Shown: one piece after another, positions 39,321 to 50,816 of the stretch | Layout: every line of letters begins with the position of its first letter | Numbering within the stretch: position 1 is the stretch's first letter | Assembly: GCA_036877525.1 (NCBI GenBank) | Contig: JAZGTH010000007.1 | Coordinates: forward strand, 253,001 to 317,000 | Direction: 5' to 3' | Source: Chromobotia macracanthus | Taxonomy: Eukaryota > Chordata > Actinopteri > Cypriniformes > Botiidae | DNA: 64,000 bases | Position numbers and translations under genes: made by a program | The notes under the pieces: generated by a model | What the model saw: the letters and a program-made list of their open reading frames with translations, nothing else | Told to the model about the DNA's origin: nothing | The model's database searches: none

Positions 39321-40141
39321 GAGTGCGGTATGTGACAAACAACCACGATGTTTTAATTTTTCATAAATAATGTTATCAAGACTGTCTGAGATTCTTCATT
39401 CAGATATTGCCTCATTGTTTCAGAGTCATCATGTTTGTGCAAAAACCACAACTGACAATTTCCCTCCAGCTCTGCTGTTGTGTTTCTACAAGGAAAGAAA
39501 ATCAACATGGGATAATGACAATAGTTCATAAGATTTATAATGCCTTAAATATAAACTTCTGGAATTATCCCTCTGCTCAATGGCTTTTGTTGCTTTGATT
39601 TTTAAATCCAATCTTCAGGACTGTCTACACATTCACACATTATGTGCAATGCAAACATTATAGTGCAGAAATTGTGTCAAACTGAAACAGCCCGTCATGG
39701 AGAATGACACCTAAAACATCGACATTTTCACTACCCACTTAACTACACCAGGATCAGACATGGTAGTGCACAACCATAAAAAAAAAAAACACGGGGGATA
39801 TCTTTTAATACACAAATGTTTATTCAGCCAAAGGAAGCAACATTTTAATAAGAATGTGTGTCTGAGCAAAAGAGCAAGTTATTTAAAAGAACGGTACGTT
39901 CTTCATCATACCTGCTACCAGCTTTTTGTCACTTTGTCACTGTGCCAGGAGCCACGCTGTTAAAACAGAAGTCTAATCAAGAGACCTAAAGCTTTCAACT
40001 TTCTGTTTTTAAATAAGAAATTAATTTTTACCCCCAGAATTTGTCACTAGTTGCAATCTACCAGAGAACATAGAAATGGACCACGTCCTTTAAACCATGA
40101 GTGAGATAGACATAGAAGAGTGCACATGTAAGGGTAGATAT

Positions 40142-43100
40142 TCACAGGAAGTAATCAAGCTCATACCGAACATACGAGTTCTTCTCATCGTTGTAGATAA
40201 GAGGATAGTGTGCGATCAGTGAATCCTGGGAGTCAATATAGATGGAGTTATAGATCTTCCAGTATACATCACACACTTTGCGAGCAGGGTGGAATAAAAC
40301 CTGTCGAAGAAAACATACTATTAATCATAATTTCTCAATGAAAGACTGAAATTGCAATTAAAAACTTGCATTCAACCTGAACTTTCTTTAAATTAGTGAG
40401 AGATACCTGTCAGCATTACTGTAGCATGCAGCAGGGCCCAACTGCCACCCACAGACCCTTGAGGGCCCCCATTACAGCCTGAATAACATGAGATGTTTCA
40501 AAGGCGTTAGGCCAAACATAGATGAGCAAATGGTTGAGAGAATCCTCACAGCCAAAGCCAAAGACACCCAGAGACATATGCTGGACCACAGCGCTGGCTG
40601 TCTGTCTGTCTGTGCACGAGATCTCTGTGAAGGAGAGCAGATACGTGAGATATTACAGCAAACTGCAGGTGGGCGATTTGTGTGAAGCAATAAATTCCCA
40701 GCTCACCTGTCCATCAAAGCGTCCTCCAACAGAGGTGTGACAGCATAAATGTAATCTTTGCCCATTTCACCTATGTACTCGAACAGGAAGGACAGAGACT
40801 TCAGGACACCATTCTGAACATTGAGCTCTGGAACGCGGTACTCATTCATCAATGCGGAAAGAACAGTGAACGGCACGTCTCAGCCACGACTGCGATGGCT
40901 ACAGTCATGCACACACGGTTCTGACGCTCCTGTACCTTCAGATTGTTGAGCAGTGTGGCCAACACATCATGAGGACTGAAGGGAGAAAAAGAAAAACTTT
41001 TACGACTTACTTTTAACGACTTACCCGATGGCCTTGGCGATGTAGCCGAAAGTGTTGACAGTAGCTCTGCGGATGGCCTTCTTGTGGGCTTTCAAAAACT
41101 CCAGCAATTCAAAGCAGATGCACATCCAGACACATGGCAGACAAATATTCAGTACCCCTGGAAGAACAGTAGCATAAGCATTTGCTACGGAAACACTTCA
41201 GGAGTTTGGAGACACTGTGAAGGACTGGAGCTCTCACCTGTCAGCAATTCTGCCCACCAGATCAGTTCTCCTGCACCTTCTCATGTCGGTTCTTCAGGAT
41301 GGGCATTAAACACAGAAGCAAGTCTTTGATGGGTGGCGTCATCTTGTGCATACTTGAAGATTTCACATTTCAGCATTTACTTACAGCATTAGACATGGTG
41401 CAGTTTAATACCACATCACCACAAAATCAATATGTGCTATTCTTATTTTTAATAGAATACTGCAGTGTTTATCAGAAATGATTTATGCATGCACATCATT
41501 TTTATTCATGTGCCTCCTAATCTTTCTTTTAAATTTCCTCCCCTCCCCCCTCGAAATGACATCTTCTGATGACGTACATCTCTCCATGTAGACAGGCTAT
41601 AATGGACCAATGGCCAGGCAGTTTCTAGCCCTCTCCCTTCTCAAAGAATTAAATTAAGTCCTGTCCTATGTTTTATCTTATTCTAGAAGCCGTTTCACTC
41701 AGATATGCGTCACAACTTCTGTTTCATGGTGACTAATGCTTTAGAAACTTACCAATGACATTGATGATGGCTTTAAGAGCTCCGAGGATGCTGCCAAGAA
41801 CTTCTGGGTATTCTTCTCCCAGATACTCATACAACACTACGGCCAAGTGTCCCATCAGCTTTTCCTATGCGAGCAATCAGTACAGGATATATATTAGGGC
41901 GCCGGATCAGTATATCAGTTTATGCACTGCACAATTCTACGATATGCAAATATGCCCATTCGCTCCTCACCTCTTGACATGCTTTCATGATAATCGTTGT
42001 GCAAGAGATCAGGTCAATGGCCTGCTGACGGACTTTAGCAGATTTGTTGTTGAGATGCCACAGTACTGTACCACAGATCTGAGGCAGGTACGGTTTGACT
42101 CTCTTACCCAGAGCATTCACCACTGTATCAAAACCATTCAGCATCACAGAGTCCTGGAGATACAGAGAGATTGTGGCAGGCAAGGTTATCAACAGATCTC
42201 AACACTCCAAACTAGTCCTTTAGTATTAGTAAACTTCACTCACCTCCGTAGTCTGCTCCTGGAAACCTTACAGGATGCCATCTATCAGCTGCTCCTCCAG
42301 TTTGTGATCGATGTCTGCTGCACCATGGTTATCCATGATCTTCTCAATGGTCTCCATCACCATCTGCCTGTACTGCTCAGCTTCATCCTTCAAGTCGTCC
42401 ACAATACGGGAGATAATCTCAGCTGCGCCCACCTTATTGGCCAGTTCCACTGTAGTGTCCACCAACTGATGAGTGAGGAACAAAGTTAAAAAAGTGTAAT
42501 TGGCTTCCACACCACCTGTGCCACAGCACTGCTTCACCACCCAAAGAGACAGAAGTTAAAACTTTTTCATCTTTAACATATCAGTAACACTGGCAATAGC
42601 AAACTCAAAACTGTAATAAAAGCTCAATATAGATCACTGAGATAAATAAAAGATCATTGAAAAAAATAAAACATCTAATGTCTCGTCTAATGTCATTTAA
42701 AACAGAACACTGCAACAGAATGTCTTACAGTCAGTGAAGTCTTGACACTTTGAACTTTTAAAGCAGAAGTTACTCTAAAAAACAGCAAAACATGCTTTGT
42801 TTCAGAATGTGTCACACCTTGAGCACAATCTTCTTCATCTCCTCGTCTGGAGACTGAAACTATCGGATCAGAATCAGCATCACTTCTCTGGTATAATAAC
42901 TTGCATATTCAGCATCCATCAGAGGAATAAAGTATCCAATAGCTTTCAAAAAGGCAGCAAGACCCTGAGTAGACACAAAATGTAACATGTCAAATGTTTT
43001 TGCAACCAAAGTACAAATAAACAACTGTAACAACTACAGCACATTTTCCCTTCGATCGGTGTGTTGTGAAGTGTTCTTACTTTGTCTCTGTGTTGCCTGA

Positions 43101-44744
43101 TACCTCTCCAGAGTGGTCAGCACAGAATCAAAGGACTTGATACCGTACAGGGTGGCAGCTTCAGCAAGAGCAGCGATAGCCAAAGCACTGATGGTTCTCA
43201 CTTTCTACTGCTAATCCACAAGATCTGCAGGACAAAAACATCACCTTTAGAGACCGACACGTACTGCACACCAGTTTTACTAATATTGCAAATTAACAGT
43301 TATAACTTCTTTACATTTTTAGTTTTTATTTTAGTTTTAGCCATTTTGTAACTGGGTGTCAGCTCCCACATACGGGTGCTTGATGTGGCCCCAGGGGTCT
43401 CGCTGCCTTTGGGATGGCCAGGTGTCTCATCCCAACTACTCTTGGAAGACGTGTGTCCAGGTGTCTGGGCGAGGAGATCATCATGACCATGTGAAACGTT
43501 TTTAGAGAAACATGATTCTGGACACACTGGTTTACACTCACTTCAGCAGAGCTGTCTGCATGGTCCCAGCTGGACAATTTTTTGCGTGTGGCACTAGGGG
43601 TTTGGTCAGCTGTCTGGTCCCATCGGCGTTGGCGCTTGGCTCCAGCGGCCTGAGACGCAGCAGCGCTGTTCACGGCTTTCAGCTCCCCAGATTTTGCCTT
43701 GTCAACCATCTGCAGTGTGATCTCCCTCTGTAGCACATGAACATGAGCTAAAAACAGAACTGCAAATACAAACAAACCCAGTCTTTCACTCAAGCTCTTA
43801 ATCTTACACAGAAGTTCTTATGATTCAGAGAACCTCTTTTGGACTGGACTTTAAAGGTGAAATTTGTAACTTTTGCCTCGCTATCGCCATCTGTTAAAAA
43901 CAACCGCAAATTACTTGCAGTTATTTTCTTAACATGGATGACAAGCTTACAAGTTACAAACGTTCACACTACAGCTCAAATAATAAATCGTTACTATAAA
44001 CAGGTCATCATTCTAGGACATCATTCTGAACACTCATCTGTCATGTATTTGCTCAATAACTGATTTTTGTTCATTTTTAACCCAAAAGACTGCAGCTTTA
44101 GCTAGCTGACAGTGTCCATTTTAAATACAATCACAGGAAGTCTCAGCTATGCTCACCTCTTCTTTGGCGAGGAGCTGCTCCCTCATAACATCCATGTATG
44201 TTCTGGTCTGCAGCTTGGGGTCTGGACTTTTGCCCCCTATGCGAAAGAGCACCAACATGATTTGAAAGGTCAGTCAAATCAGCCAAGAGCTTCGTTTTCA
44301 CACACAAAGGACTACAATCAACTCAGTGCTAATTTCAGTGCCAAGAGTCCCTCTGCAGTCAGACTTCAGCCGGCAGAAATGCTTCCCCATTAGAAACACG
44401 TTAAACACTGAGAAGTAAAAGCAGGACAGCTGCGTGTGGGGTAGCAGATATCACTGCATTTTGATAATAATTGTTTGATAATTGTTGTTAATATTTCATC
44501 TCTAAAGCGCTTTAAAGGAGGATTTGTTGATATTTTTTATTTGCGCCACGATCAGGTTATAATCAACGATCAGACGCCATGTCTTACTCACCGACTCTGT
44601 TTGTTCCTCAATACCTCCATTTCATAAGACCACAAATGAATGGGTAGCAGCATATGCAACGTATACTAATAACAAATGTTAGATACATATAAAAGACATT
44701 GAAAATATAAATAAACCTTGTTGTGTTCTGGCGATCTTCGCCAT
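40142..44744 (-). pseudogene. sf3b1: sf3b1 duplicated pseudogene (splicing factor 3B subunit 1)
   Basis: Intron-bearing remains of SF3B1, the HEAT-repeat U2 snRNP protein (about 1300 aa when intact). Recognisable exons, minus strand: 44744-44717 (MAKIARTQ start), 44236-44157 (TYMDVMREQ), 43727-43542 (RRWDQTADQTP), 43464-~43355 (WDETPGHPKGSETPGAT), ~43225-43082, 42964-42818, ~42550-42244, 42153-41971, 41864-41753, ~41353-41237, ~41154-41035, 40975-40707, 40624-40407 and 40300-40142 (ends RYELDYFL, stop). Missing: most of residues 10-120, and about residues 250-730 including much of the HEAT array. Disabling changes: in-frame TAG at 43211-43213 and 43205-43207, TAG at 42860-42862, TAA at 42268-42270, TAA at 40416-40418 and TGA at 40410-40412. 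There is also a 4-bp insertion near 40605-40612 and small frameshifting indels in the exons near 43095, 41260, 41125 and 40870. Many splice sites are intact, so decay seems fairly recent. A functional copy must exist elsewhere. Confidence 0.93.
43850..44105. repeat. dispersed repeat ('TTTGTAACTTTTG' family)
   Basis: The block begins 'TTAAAGGTGAAATTTGTAAC' and ends 'AAAAGACTGCAGCTTTAG'. The pieces 'TCTGTAACTTTTGG' with 'TTATTTTCTTAACATG' at 51035-51125, and 'TTGCAGCTTTAATA' at 62175-62190, belong to the same family. It is inserted in a pseudogene intron. Confidence 0.5.
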
Positions 44745-45274
44745 TATTGCGCTGCTGCAGTGCCTCAGAAGCGGAAGCCCCGCCCCCTGCGTCACCGCCG
44801 GCAGACGTCAAAGGTTTTAGTGGAGTACACACTATTTGTGTCCAGTGGTGGAGTTTATAAAGTCCCTGCAAAAAACACAACAAACGGTGTATTGTCAATA
44901 TTAATCAGTGATCAGTAATAACAAGCAATGAATGTGAGCATCGTTTAGCTGTAACGTAAACGTTAATACAGGTTTCTAAGAAACAAAGACATTTTTCCTC
45001 ATCATTTTACACACTTGTCTGCGTTTTTCATCGTGTCCTCAGGTTTGGCTGTACGCTTTACTAACTACAGGTCGCGGTCTGGCAACACAATCCTTCATCC
45101 CGTGACAATTCTGCGCATGCCAACCTCTGCGCAACTACAACACTGACGTCACAGTCCAGCATGTGACGGACGGACAGCTCAACCAGTAGAAGACCAAGAA
45201 GAGCAGTCTCGTCCAATGAGACACTAGGGCGGGTCCTAGAGAAGGCTGCACTTCGAGACGCAGTTGAAGTGAAG
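44745..45274. promoter_or_regulatory. shared bidirectional promoter, sf3b1 pseudogene / coq10b
   Basis: The two ATGs are 530 bp apart and diverge. The interval is CG-rich and contains a perfect CRE palindrome TGACGTCA at 45144-45151, a second GACGTCA at about 44806, and an NRF1-like TGCGCATGCC near 45112. Both transcription start sites must lie here. Retention of the pseudogene side may simply reflect selection for coq10b expression. Confidence 0.6.
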
Positions 45275-48130
45275 ATGGCGAGAGGCTGCCGGTGTTTGAC
45301 GAGGGCGGTGGCGGAGTGTGTCCGACACTTACCGTCCACGGCCGGCCGAGAAACAGCGGGCAGGCATGGAGTGAGGTAATTCACCGGTTCATGTTTCATC
45401 TCTGCGCGGCTATAACATCGACCTGACTAGTGGAGAACTGGCGAACCGCTGACGATAGTTTCGCTTCTTGTGAGAGTACCAGATGTAAGGCCTTTATTAA
45501 CATGATTTTATGTTTATAAAGTCAGCCTTTGTTTTCAACAATTCACTAAAGCTTTGACGAGCCAGTAGAGCCACGTAAATAAACCCCTCAAACTTCACAG
45601 ACTACACACGGATGTTTGTCAGCTCAAACCTGCATAAGCAGATACTCACAGATCTGCTTCATTCAGATGTTTAGAGTGGCTGGTTGCCTGTTTAAGCTTC
45701 TTATTAGCATTTCAAAAGCTTGTCATTTATACCCTTCACAGGTTTGAAATTAACTGGAACACAAACAGTTGTTTAGTTATATTTAAACAAATATTCTTAA
45801 TAAAACAAAGCGTGTCTTAATCAATATCTTTGACGTTTGCTTAATTGGAAGTTATGCATGCCTCAGATGCATTTACTTGGAGGTACGTTTTCCTATTTCT
45901 TTGCAATTTTCTTTGCAAATTGTGATTACTTTATGAACCAACAGAAAGAACTGAGACAGACTAAATCCAGAAGAACTGTGGCAGTGTCTCCAAGACGCTT
46001 AAAGAAACCTGCCTGCAAAGCTACCTGAAAAGCTATATGCATGTTTACCAAGAACAAAAGAGGTTTTAACTAAAGGGTGTTCACACAAAATATTTATTTG
46101 ATTTAGTTATTAGAGGTTAATTGATAAATAAAATCTATTTATGACATTATTTTTGAAAGCATCCCCAATTTAACCTAACCCTAACTTTTTCATAGCACTG
46201 TAGGCAGGTTTCTTTAAGCGTCTTGGAGACGCTGCCACAGTTCTTCTGGATTTAGTCTGTCTCAGTTCTTTCTGTTGGTTCATAATGTAATCACAGACAG
46301 ACTCGATGATTGTGAGATCAGATCTCTCTGTGGAGCACTGGCTGTTGTCAGTCTCCTTGTGCATACAAAAATCTCACTGGATTATTACAATTAATGGCAA
46401 AAAGAATGTTTGGAAATGTAAACTTATAATTCCTACTGACACTACAACAAAAGATATAAATAACTTGCTTAAAACCATTTTTGGGTGTGAAAATACTAAT
46501 GTGCCCAAGATGTTTGCACAGTACTGTATGTCTTAAGTTCTCGCCACTCTTATCTTATAAATTGGAGTCGTCTGCCACCTGAAAGCATCCCTTGACCAGA
46601 CAGGACCTAAAAATCTGTAATCATTGCATGTATACAAAGTCTCTGCTGTGGTATTGAGTTTTACTGAGTGACACTTTCACCCTGTTTTGTAAACAGATAT
46701 CTGTCTTCATGTGGGATTCTGATGACCAGGGTTCCGCTCCTCTTCAGGGCTGTATCAGGATGTGCTGTCATGGGTCCAACCAGGAGTTTCTTCAACCTTT
46801 CAGAGTCCTTCAATAGGAGGAAAGAGTATTCTGAAAGACGTATCATTGGGTATGTTGAAGATGATGCATGTTCTTTTGATTGTTTTATTGATGTCTGTGA
46901 TTACTTTAGCCTTGGTAAGAATGTTGTTTGTTGGCACTGTATTTGAATGGTTAACAATCTTCTTTGTGGTTTGAAGGTACTCCATGCAGGAGATGTATGA
47001 TGTTGTGGCCAGAGTGGAGGATTACCTGCTGTTCGTTCCCTGGTGTAAGCGCTCAGATGTCATATTCCGCCGCTCTGGATTTTGTAAGGCCAAGCTGACC
47101 GTGGGCTTCCCACCTGTTGTAGAAATGTACACTTCCCTTGTTACTACAGTTCGTCCTCATTTGGTCAAGGTAGGCAAACGGTGTATTGTTACCTTACAAT
47201 AGTTTTGCTACTTATATTGGGACATACAGGGAGTATGCTGTATTAATAAATGATTCAGAGGTATTTACAGTTTGAAGCTGCAGATGGATTAATCTAGCCT
47301 ATAGCATATGTAATTTCTAAGTGTATTCCTGTTATGATTTCAAGGCAGCTTGTTCTGATGGGAAACTTTTCAATCACCTGGAGACGGTGTGGCGCTTCAG
47401 TCCTGGTCTTCCTGGTTACCCTCGTACCTGTACCCTGGACTTCGCTGTGAGTACTGAAGTGCTGCAAAACAGAATTTGTAGTTTTTCAGCCTCGCATGAA
47501 AATGGACTGACCCTGGAAAATCTTTGTTCCTTTTACAAATACCATTCCATAAAACACTACGGGTTTGAATTGTAATGTTAATGTAATCAGACATGTTTTG
47601 TATTAATGTACTTACTGTCTTTTATGTTGTAATACTGTAATAGTGCAAACAGTAGGTATGCAGCTAGTTAATGTTAGCTAACGGTGCTTAGTTAGCTTCC
47701 CTAAAACTCTGCAGTAGAGATTGCCTCGATTCCCATTTTCACAGTAATGGTGACCTGTCAGGTTGATGCATCTGGCATTACAACATTAACACTAGGGCTG
47801 CACAGTATTGAGGAAAAATGCAATATGCAGTAACTTGCTAAATAATGCCAAATGCAGTCTGCAGAGCGGCAGTGCTTTAAATGTGTAAAAACAGTTTCAA
47901 TTCAGTATGAAGTTAAAATCAGTATGTTCCACCAAATTCTGATTCCCTCTGTCTGTTTCCAGATTTCCTTCGAGTTCCGCTCTCTCCTGCATTCTCAGCT
48001 GGCCACCGTCTTCTTTGACGAGGTGGTGAAGCAGATGGTTTCAGCCTTCGAGCGACGAGCATGCAAGCTGTATGGCCCTGAGACACAGATCCCTCGTGAA
48101 CTCATGTTCCATGAGGTCCATCACACATAG
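45275..48130 (+). CDS. coq10b: coenzyme Q-binding protein COQ10 homolog B, mitochondrial
   Basis: Five exons, 45275-45375, 46697-46849, 46977-47169, 47345-47446 and 47963-48130, join in frame with GT-AG introns to 238 aa, the same length as human COQ10B. The N-terminus (MARGCRCLTRAVAECVRHLP) is rich in Arg without acidic runs, as expected of a mitochondrial presequence. Residues from about 75 on form the START/polyketide-cyclase-like domain that binds coenzyme Q: RKEYSERRIIGYSMQEMYDV, VEDYLLFVPWCKRSDV, FNHLETVWRFSPGLPGYPRT, RSLLHSQLATVFFDEVVKQM and the end RELMFHEVHHT. The family supports respiratory electron transfer by delivering or chaperoning CoQ in the inner membrane. Intron 1 contains a palindromic repeat. 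It is head-to-head with the sf3b1 pseudogene and convergent with hspd1. No defect seen. Confidence 0.97.
45925..46520 (-). mobile_element. palindromic (fold-back) repeat, copy A
   Basis: Two arms of about 95 bp, 'ATGAACCAACAGAAAGAACT...' rightward from about 45933 and its inverse around 46197-46289, enclose a spacer of about 165 bp. The right flank continues to 'GCACAGTACTGTATG' near 46515. The same sequence lies inverted at 61460-61988 with high identity. Its open frame (CDYIMNQQKELRQTKSRR) is repeat-borne, not a host gene. Class unknown; probably a non-autonomous DNA transposon. Confidence 0.7.
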
Positions 48131-48577
48131 TTCATTCCACACCTTCAGACTATTGGAGGAGTTTAGGGAAGCAGAAGTTTTATTAAAGTGTTCATGTATT
48201 TAGAGTATTATGAGGACAGTCGAGAGAGTGAGAAACTCTGTGCCTGAATATTGTCATTTCCTGGTCCAGACAGAACAGTGATTTTAAGTTTTTATGCTAA
48301 GAAACATGTGGCTGGATCTTTTTCAGGGGCTTGATTGTGCTCCAGTGAGTCATGCCCCTCTACCTCCATGTAAACCCGGTCTCAGTGTGGACTGACATCT
48401 GGAGTGTTTTTAATACAAGGACCTTGAGATAGCTACCAATACACCATTGCAGCTTCATGAATGACACAGTATACACAGGTCATGGGTTACTTTGAAAGGA
48501 AGTCATTTAAGACAATTTAAATTGCGTTATGACTTCAGTGTCATGTTCCAGTGGTATGACAGGTAAATAATGTATTT

Positions 48578-48583
48578 AATAAA
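48578..48583 (+). terminator. coq10b polyadenylation signal
   Basis: AATAAA about 450 bases after the coq10b stop codon, followed by an AT-rich then G/T-containing stretch. Confidence 0.5.
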
Positions 48584-48599
48584 AAGATTATTGGCGATC

Positions 48600-50300
48600 T
48601 TGTATGATTTCAAGAAGAGGAAAAATGAGAGACGTCTTGAGTGCATGCATCGCCTGCAGAGACTGTAAGCACACGCAATGCTTACAGGGTATCAAGGCTA
48701 TGACAAGGACTCTGGTCTGTTGCATTCTCACAAAGAGCTTGGAAAAAAAAGGTCCAAAGAAGAACATGTCTCTCTCACCATACTGCCTTTACGAGTTTGT
48801 GTATGATTGTGAAACGAGGGAGAGGGAAGGTAGTTTTGATGGCGGTGCTGTAATGTGAAATTAAATTGTATGTGATTTTTTTTTTACACGTCCACATCTG
48901 ACAACAAGACTGCTGTTGTTTCTTAGAGGTGTGCAATATATTTGGATTGTGATATTTTTATCAGATAATTTCAGAGGCATTTACTGCTTCTAAAAGGGTC
49001 CAAACTCTGGGAATAGAGGGAGTGTTGACGCTGTCCTAGAGCCCTAACTGTCCTCGATCTGATCACCGCAAACCTCTCAAGATTCCAGTTCCACACCCTG
49101 TATTCTTCCTGTGCTTACCGTCTTTGTACAAAGTTACATATTATTTATCATTATCTTAAGAATGTATGCATAGTCATCCTATATTTATTTTGGTAAACCA
49201 TGTGTACATATGTAAGACCACAGACAAAACCATAGTGCACAATTCAGCTGCAAAATGTTTTTGGGATTTTTTTTGTTTTGCTTTAATGTGCATGTTGTAG
49301 ATGAAGATGTCCTGTCTGCATGTTTATAAAATATTTTTATATGTAAAAGCAAGCCCTGTGTCTGGTGTGGTTTCTGAGGTGTTATGTTTGACAACATTTG
49401 GTTCGGAATGGCGTCACACTTCAAATAAGTTGATCATGTGAGAGATAATATTAGAAGACTTACAATTTTGCGGTTTTCTAAAACAATGTGAAACAGTTTG
49501 AATTATACAAGAGGTGTTCGAATGACATCAAAGTATCGTGAGAGTGAATCAGAAACCCACAGAACTGTCTGATCTCAGTTCATTCCTGCGATACTTTAAT
49601 GTCATTCGACGATAGTTTGGCGGAGCACCACTAATGTCAAACACACCTAATGATTTTATGTTAAGGTGCAACCCATGTAGATTTTTAAAAATATTTTTAC
49701 AGTTTTCTGTAAAAAGCTGAGAAAGCAATGTTACAAATTGTTGTATTGCATATTGCAGAAATAGTTCTAGTTGATAGTTTACTTTTATGAGTATCACTTA
49801 ATATGCTGCAGCGGAATGTTTTATGGCAAAGTAACATTTCATTTCAGATTGAAATGTCTTGCTAAAAAACAGTAACTATTGGGATATCATCAGGAGCCAA
49901 ACCACCACAACTCCTTTCAAACGTTCAGTTTAATTTAAAAAAAAAAGAGTTAATGACTACGTTTGTACAAACACAATCGGGTAATAAAAATCATATACTA
50001 CTCACAGTAAGATCTTCAGAACTAATTCACATGGGTTATTCTGTATCAAATTGTTGGACATGTTGTTGTATGGCTGTATTAAAACTGCTGTGCAACATGT
50101 TGATCCATAATTTATCCACTTAACTTTCCTTGCAAAATCGACCAAAAAATCCTCAATCCCCAATCAGATTAAGACATGAAACCAAGAACACACAAAAACA
50201 TCAACATATTTTTTGATATTTAAGTATTCTTATTACTGATCTGTTCTTAGCTGATGAATAGCAAACAAAACCAATGCTTTGTGAAAAACACCATCCTCAA
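48600..50300. other. intergenic DNA between convergent coq10b and hspd1
   Basis: No coding exon is recognised. One near-perfect hairpin (49519-49608) is described separately. The remainder is AT-rich with short poly-A/T runs. Confidence 0.5.
49519..49608. repeat. inverted repeat with 20-bp arms (hairpin)
   Basis: Arms CGAATGACATCAAAGTATCG (49519-49538) and CGATACTTTAATGTCATTCG (49589-49608) are complementary except at one position, separated by 50 bp. It could be a short MITE remnant or a transcribed hairpin. Confidence 0.8.
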
Positions 50301-50306
50301 ATGAGA

Positions 50307-50312
50307 TTTATT
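50307..50312 (-). terminator. hspd1 polyadenylation signal
   Basis: AATAAA on the minus strand about 505 bases beyond the hspd1 stop codon. Plausible position; not confirmed. Confidence 0.45.
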
Positions 50313-50816
50313 TTATATGAAATAAACTAAAGAAATTAACTTATCAATGAAAAGGAATACTTGGATACTTCTGGTCAAAATTCCTGTCACTTTTTTGCAT
50401 ATATGAGGGCAGATTTTAACCTGAACATCTGGCTTTTGAAGCCCCTACAGATGGTCATTTAGAACTGACTATATGCACAATGACAAATGCATTCAAACAC
50501 AATAGCATAAAAATATGAAATTTTAGATGCACTTTTCCATTTGGCATTTGGATGAAAACAAGAAGCAGAATGTTAAAGAATCAAGCAGATGCATTATCTG
50601 CAGCCTGTCTTTGAAGTAAGAGTCACATCTTCAGTTGAGAGCAGAGACATGAGATCAAATACAGCGGGGGAAGGATGGCAGATTGTAAAGGTCCATATCT
50701 TCACTCAATGTCAAGACCAGCACTTGGTATCAGCAGTTTTTTCCCCAAAGTTGAAAGAAAGGGTCAGATTATGTCCCCTGCCCACAACACTTTTCCTGAA
50801 GTCAGTCAAATGTGGT

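Larger units (their letters stand above)
37261..40141. other. intergenic DNA between fgf14 and the sf3b1 pseudogene
   Basis: No exon recognised. It holds two RFX-type palindromes (38083-38096 and 38175-38188), a MITE relative at about 38850-39110 ('TTAAAGGATATGTCCACCCC' start), and an ATGT tetranucleotide array at 39258-39320. Confidence 0.5.

Noticed and set aside
41755..42489. 244-codon open frame on the plus strand
   Set aside because: It runs antisense across sf3b1 pseudogene exons (LVDTTVELANKVGAAE and VNALGKRVKPYLPQ on the minus strand). Its openness is a shadow of those exons and the protein has no recognisable domain.
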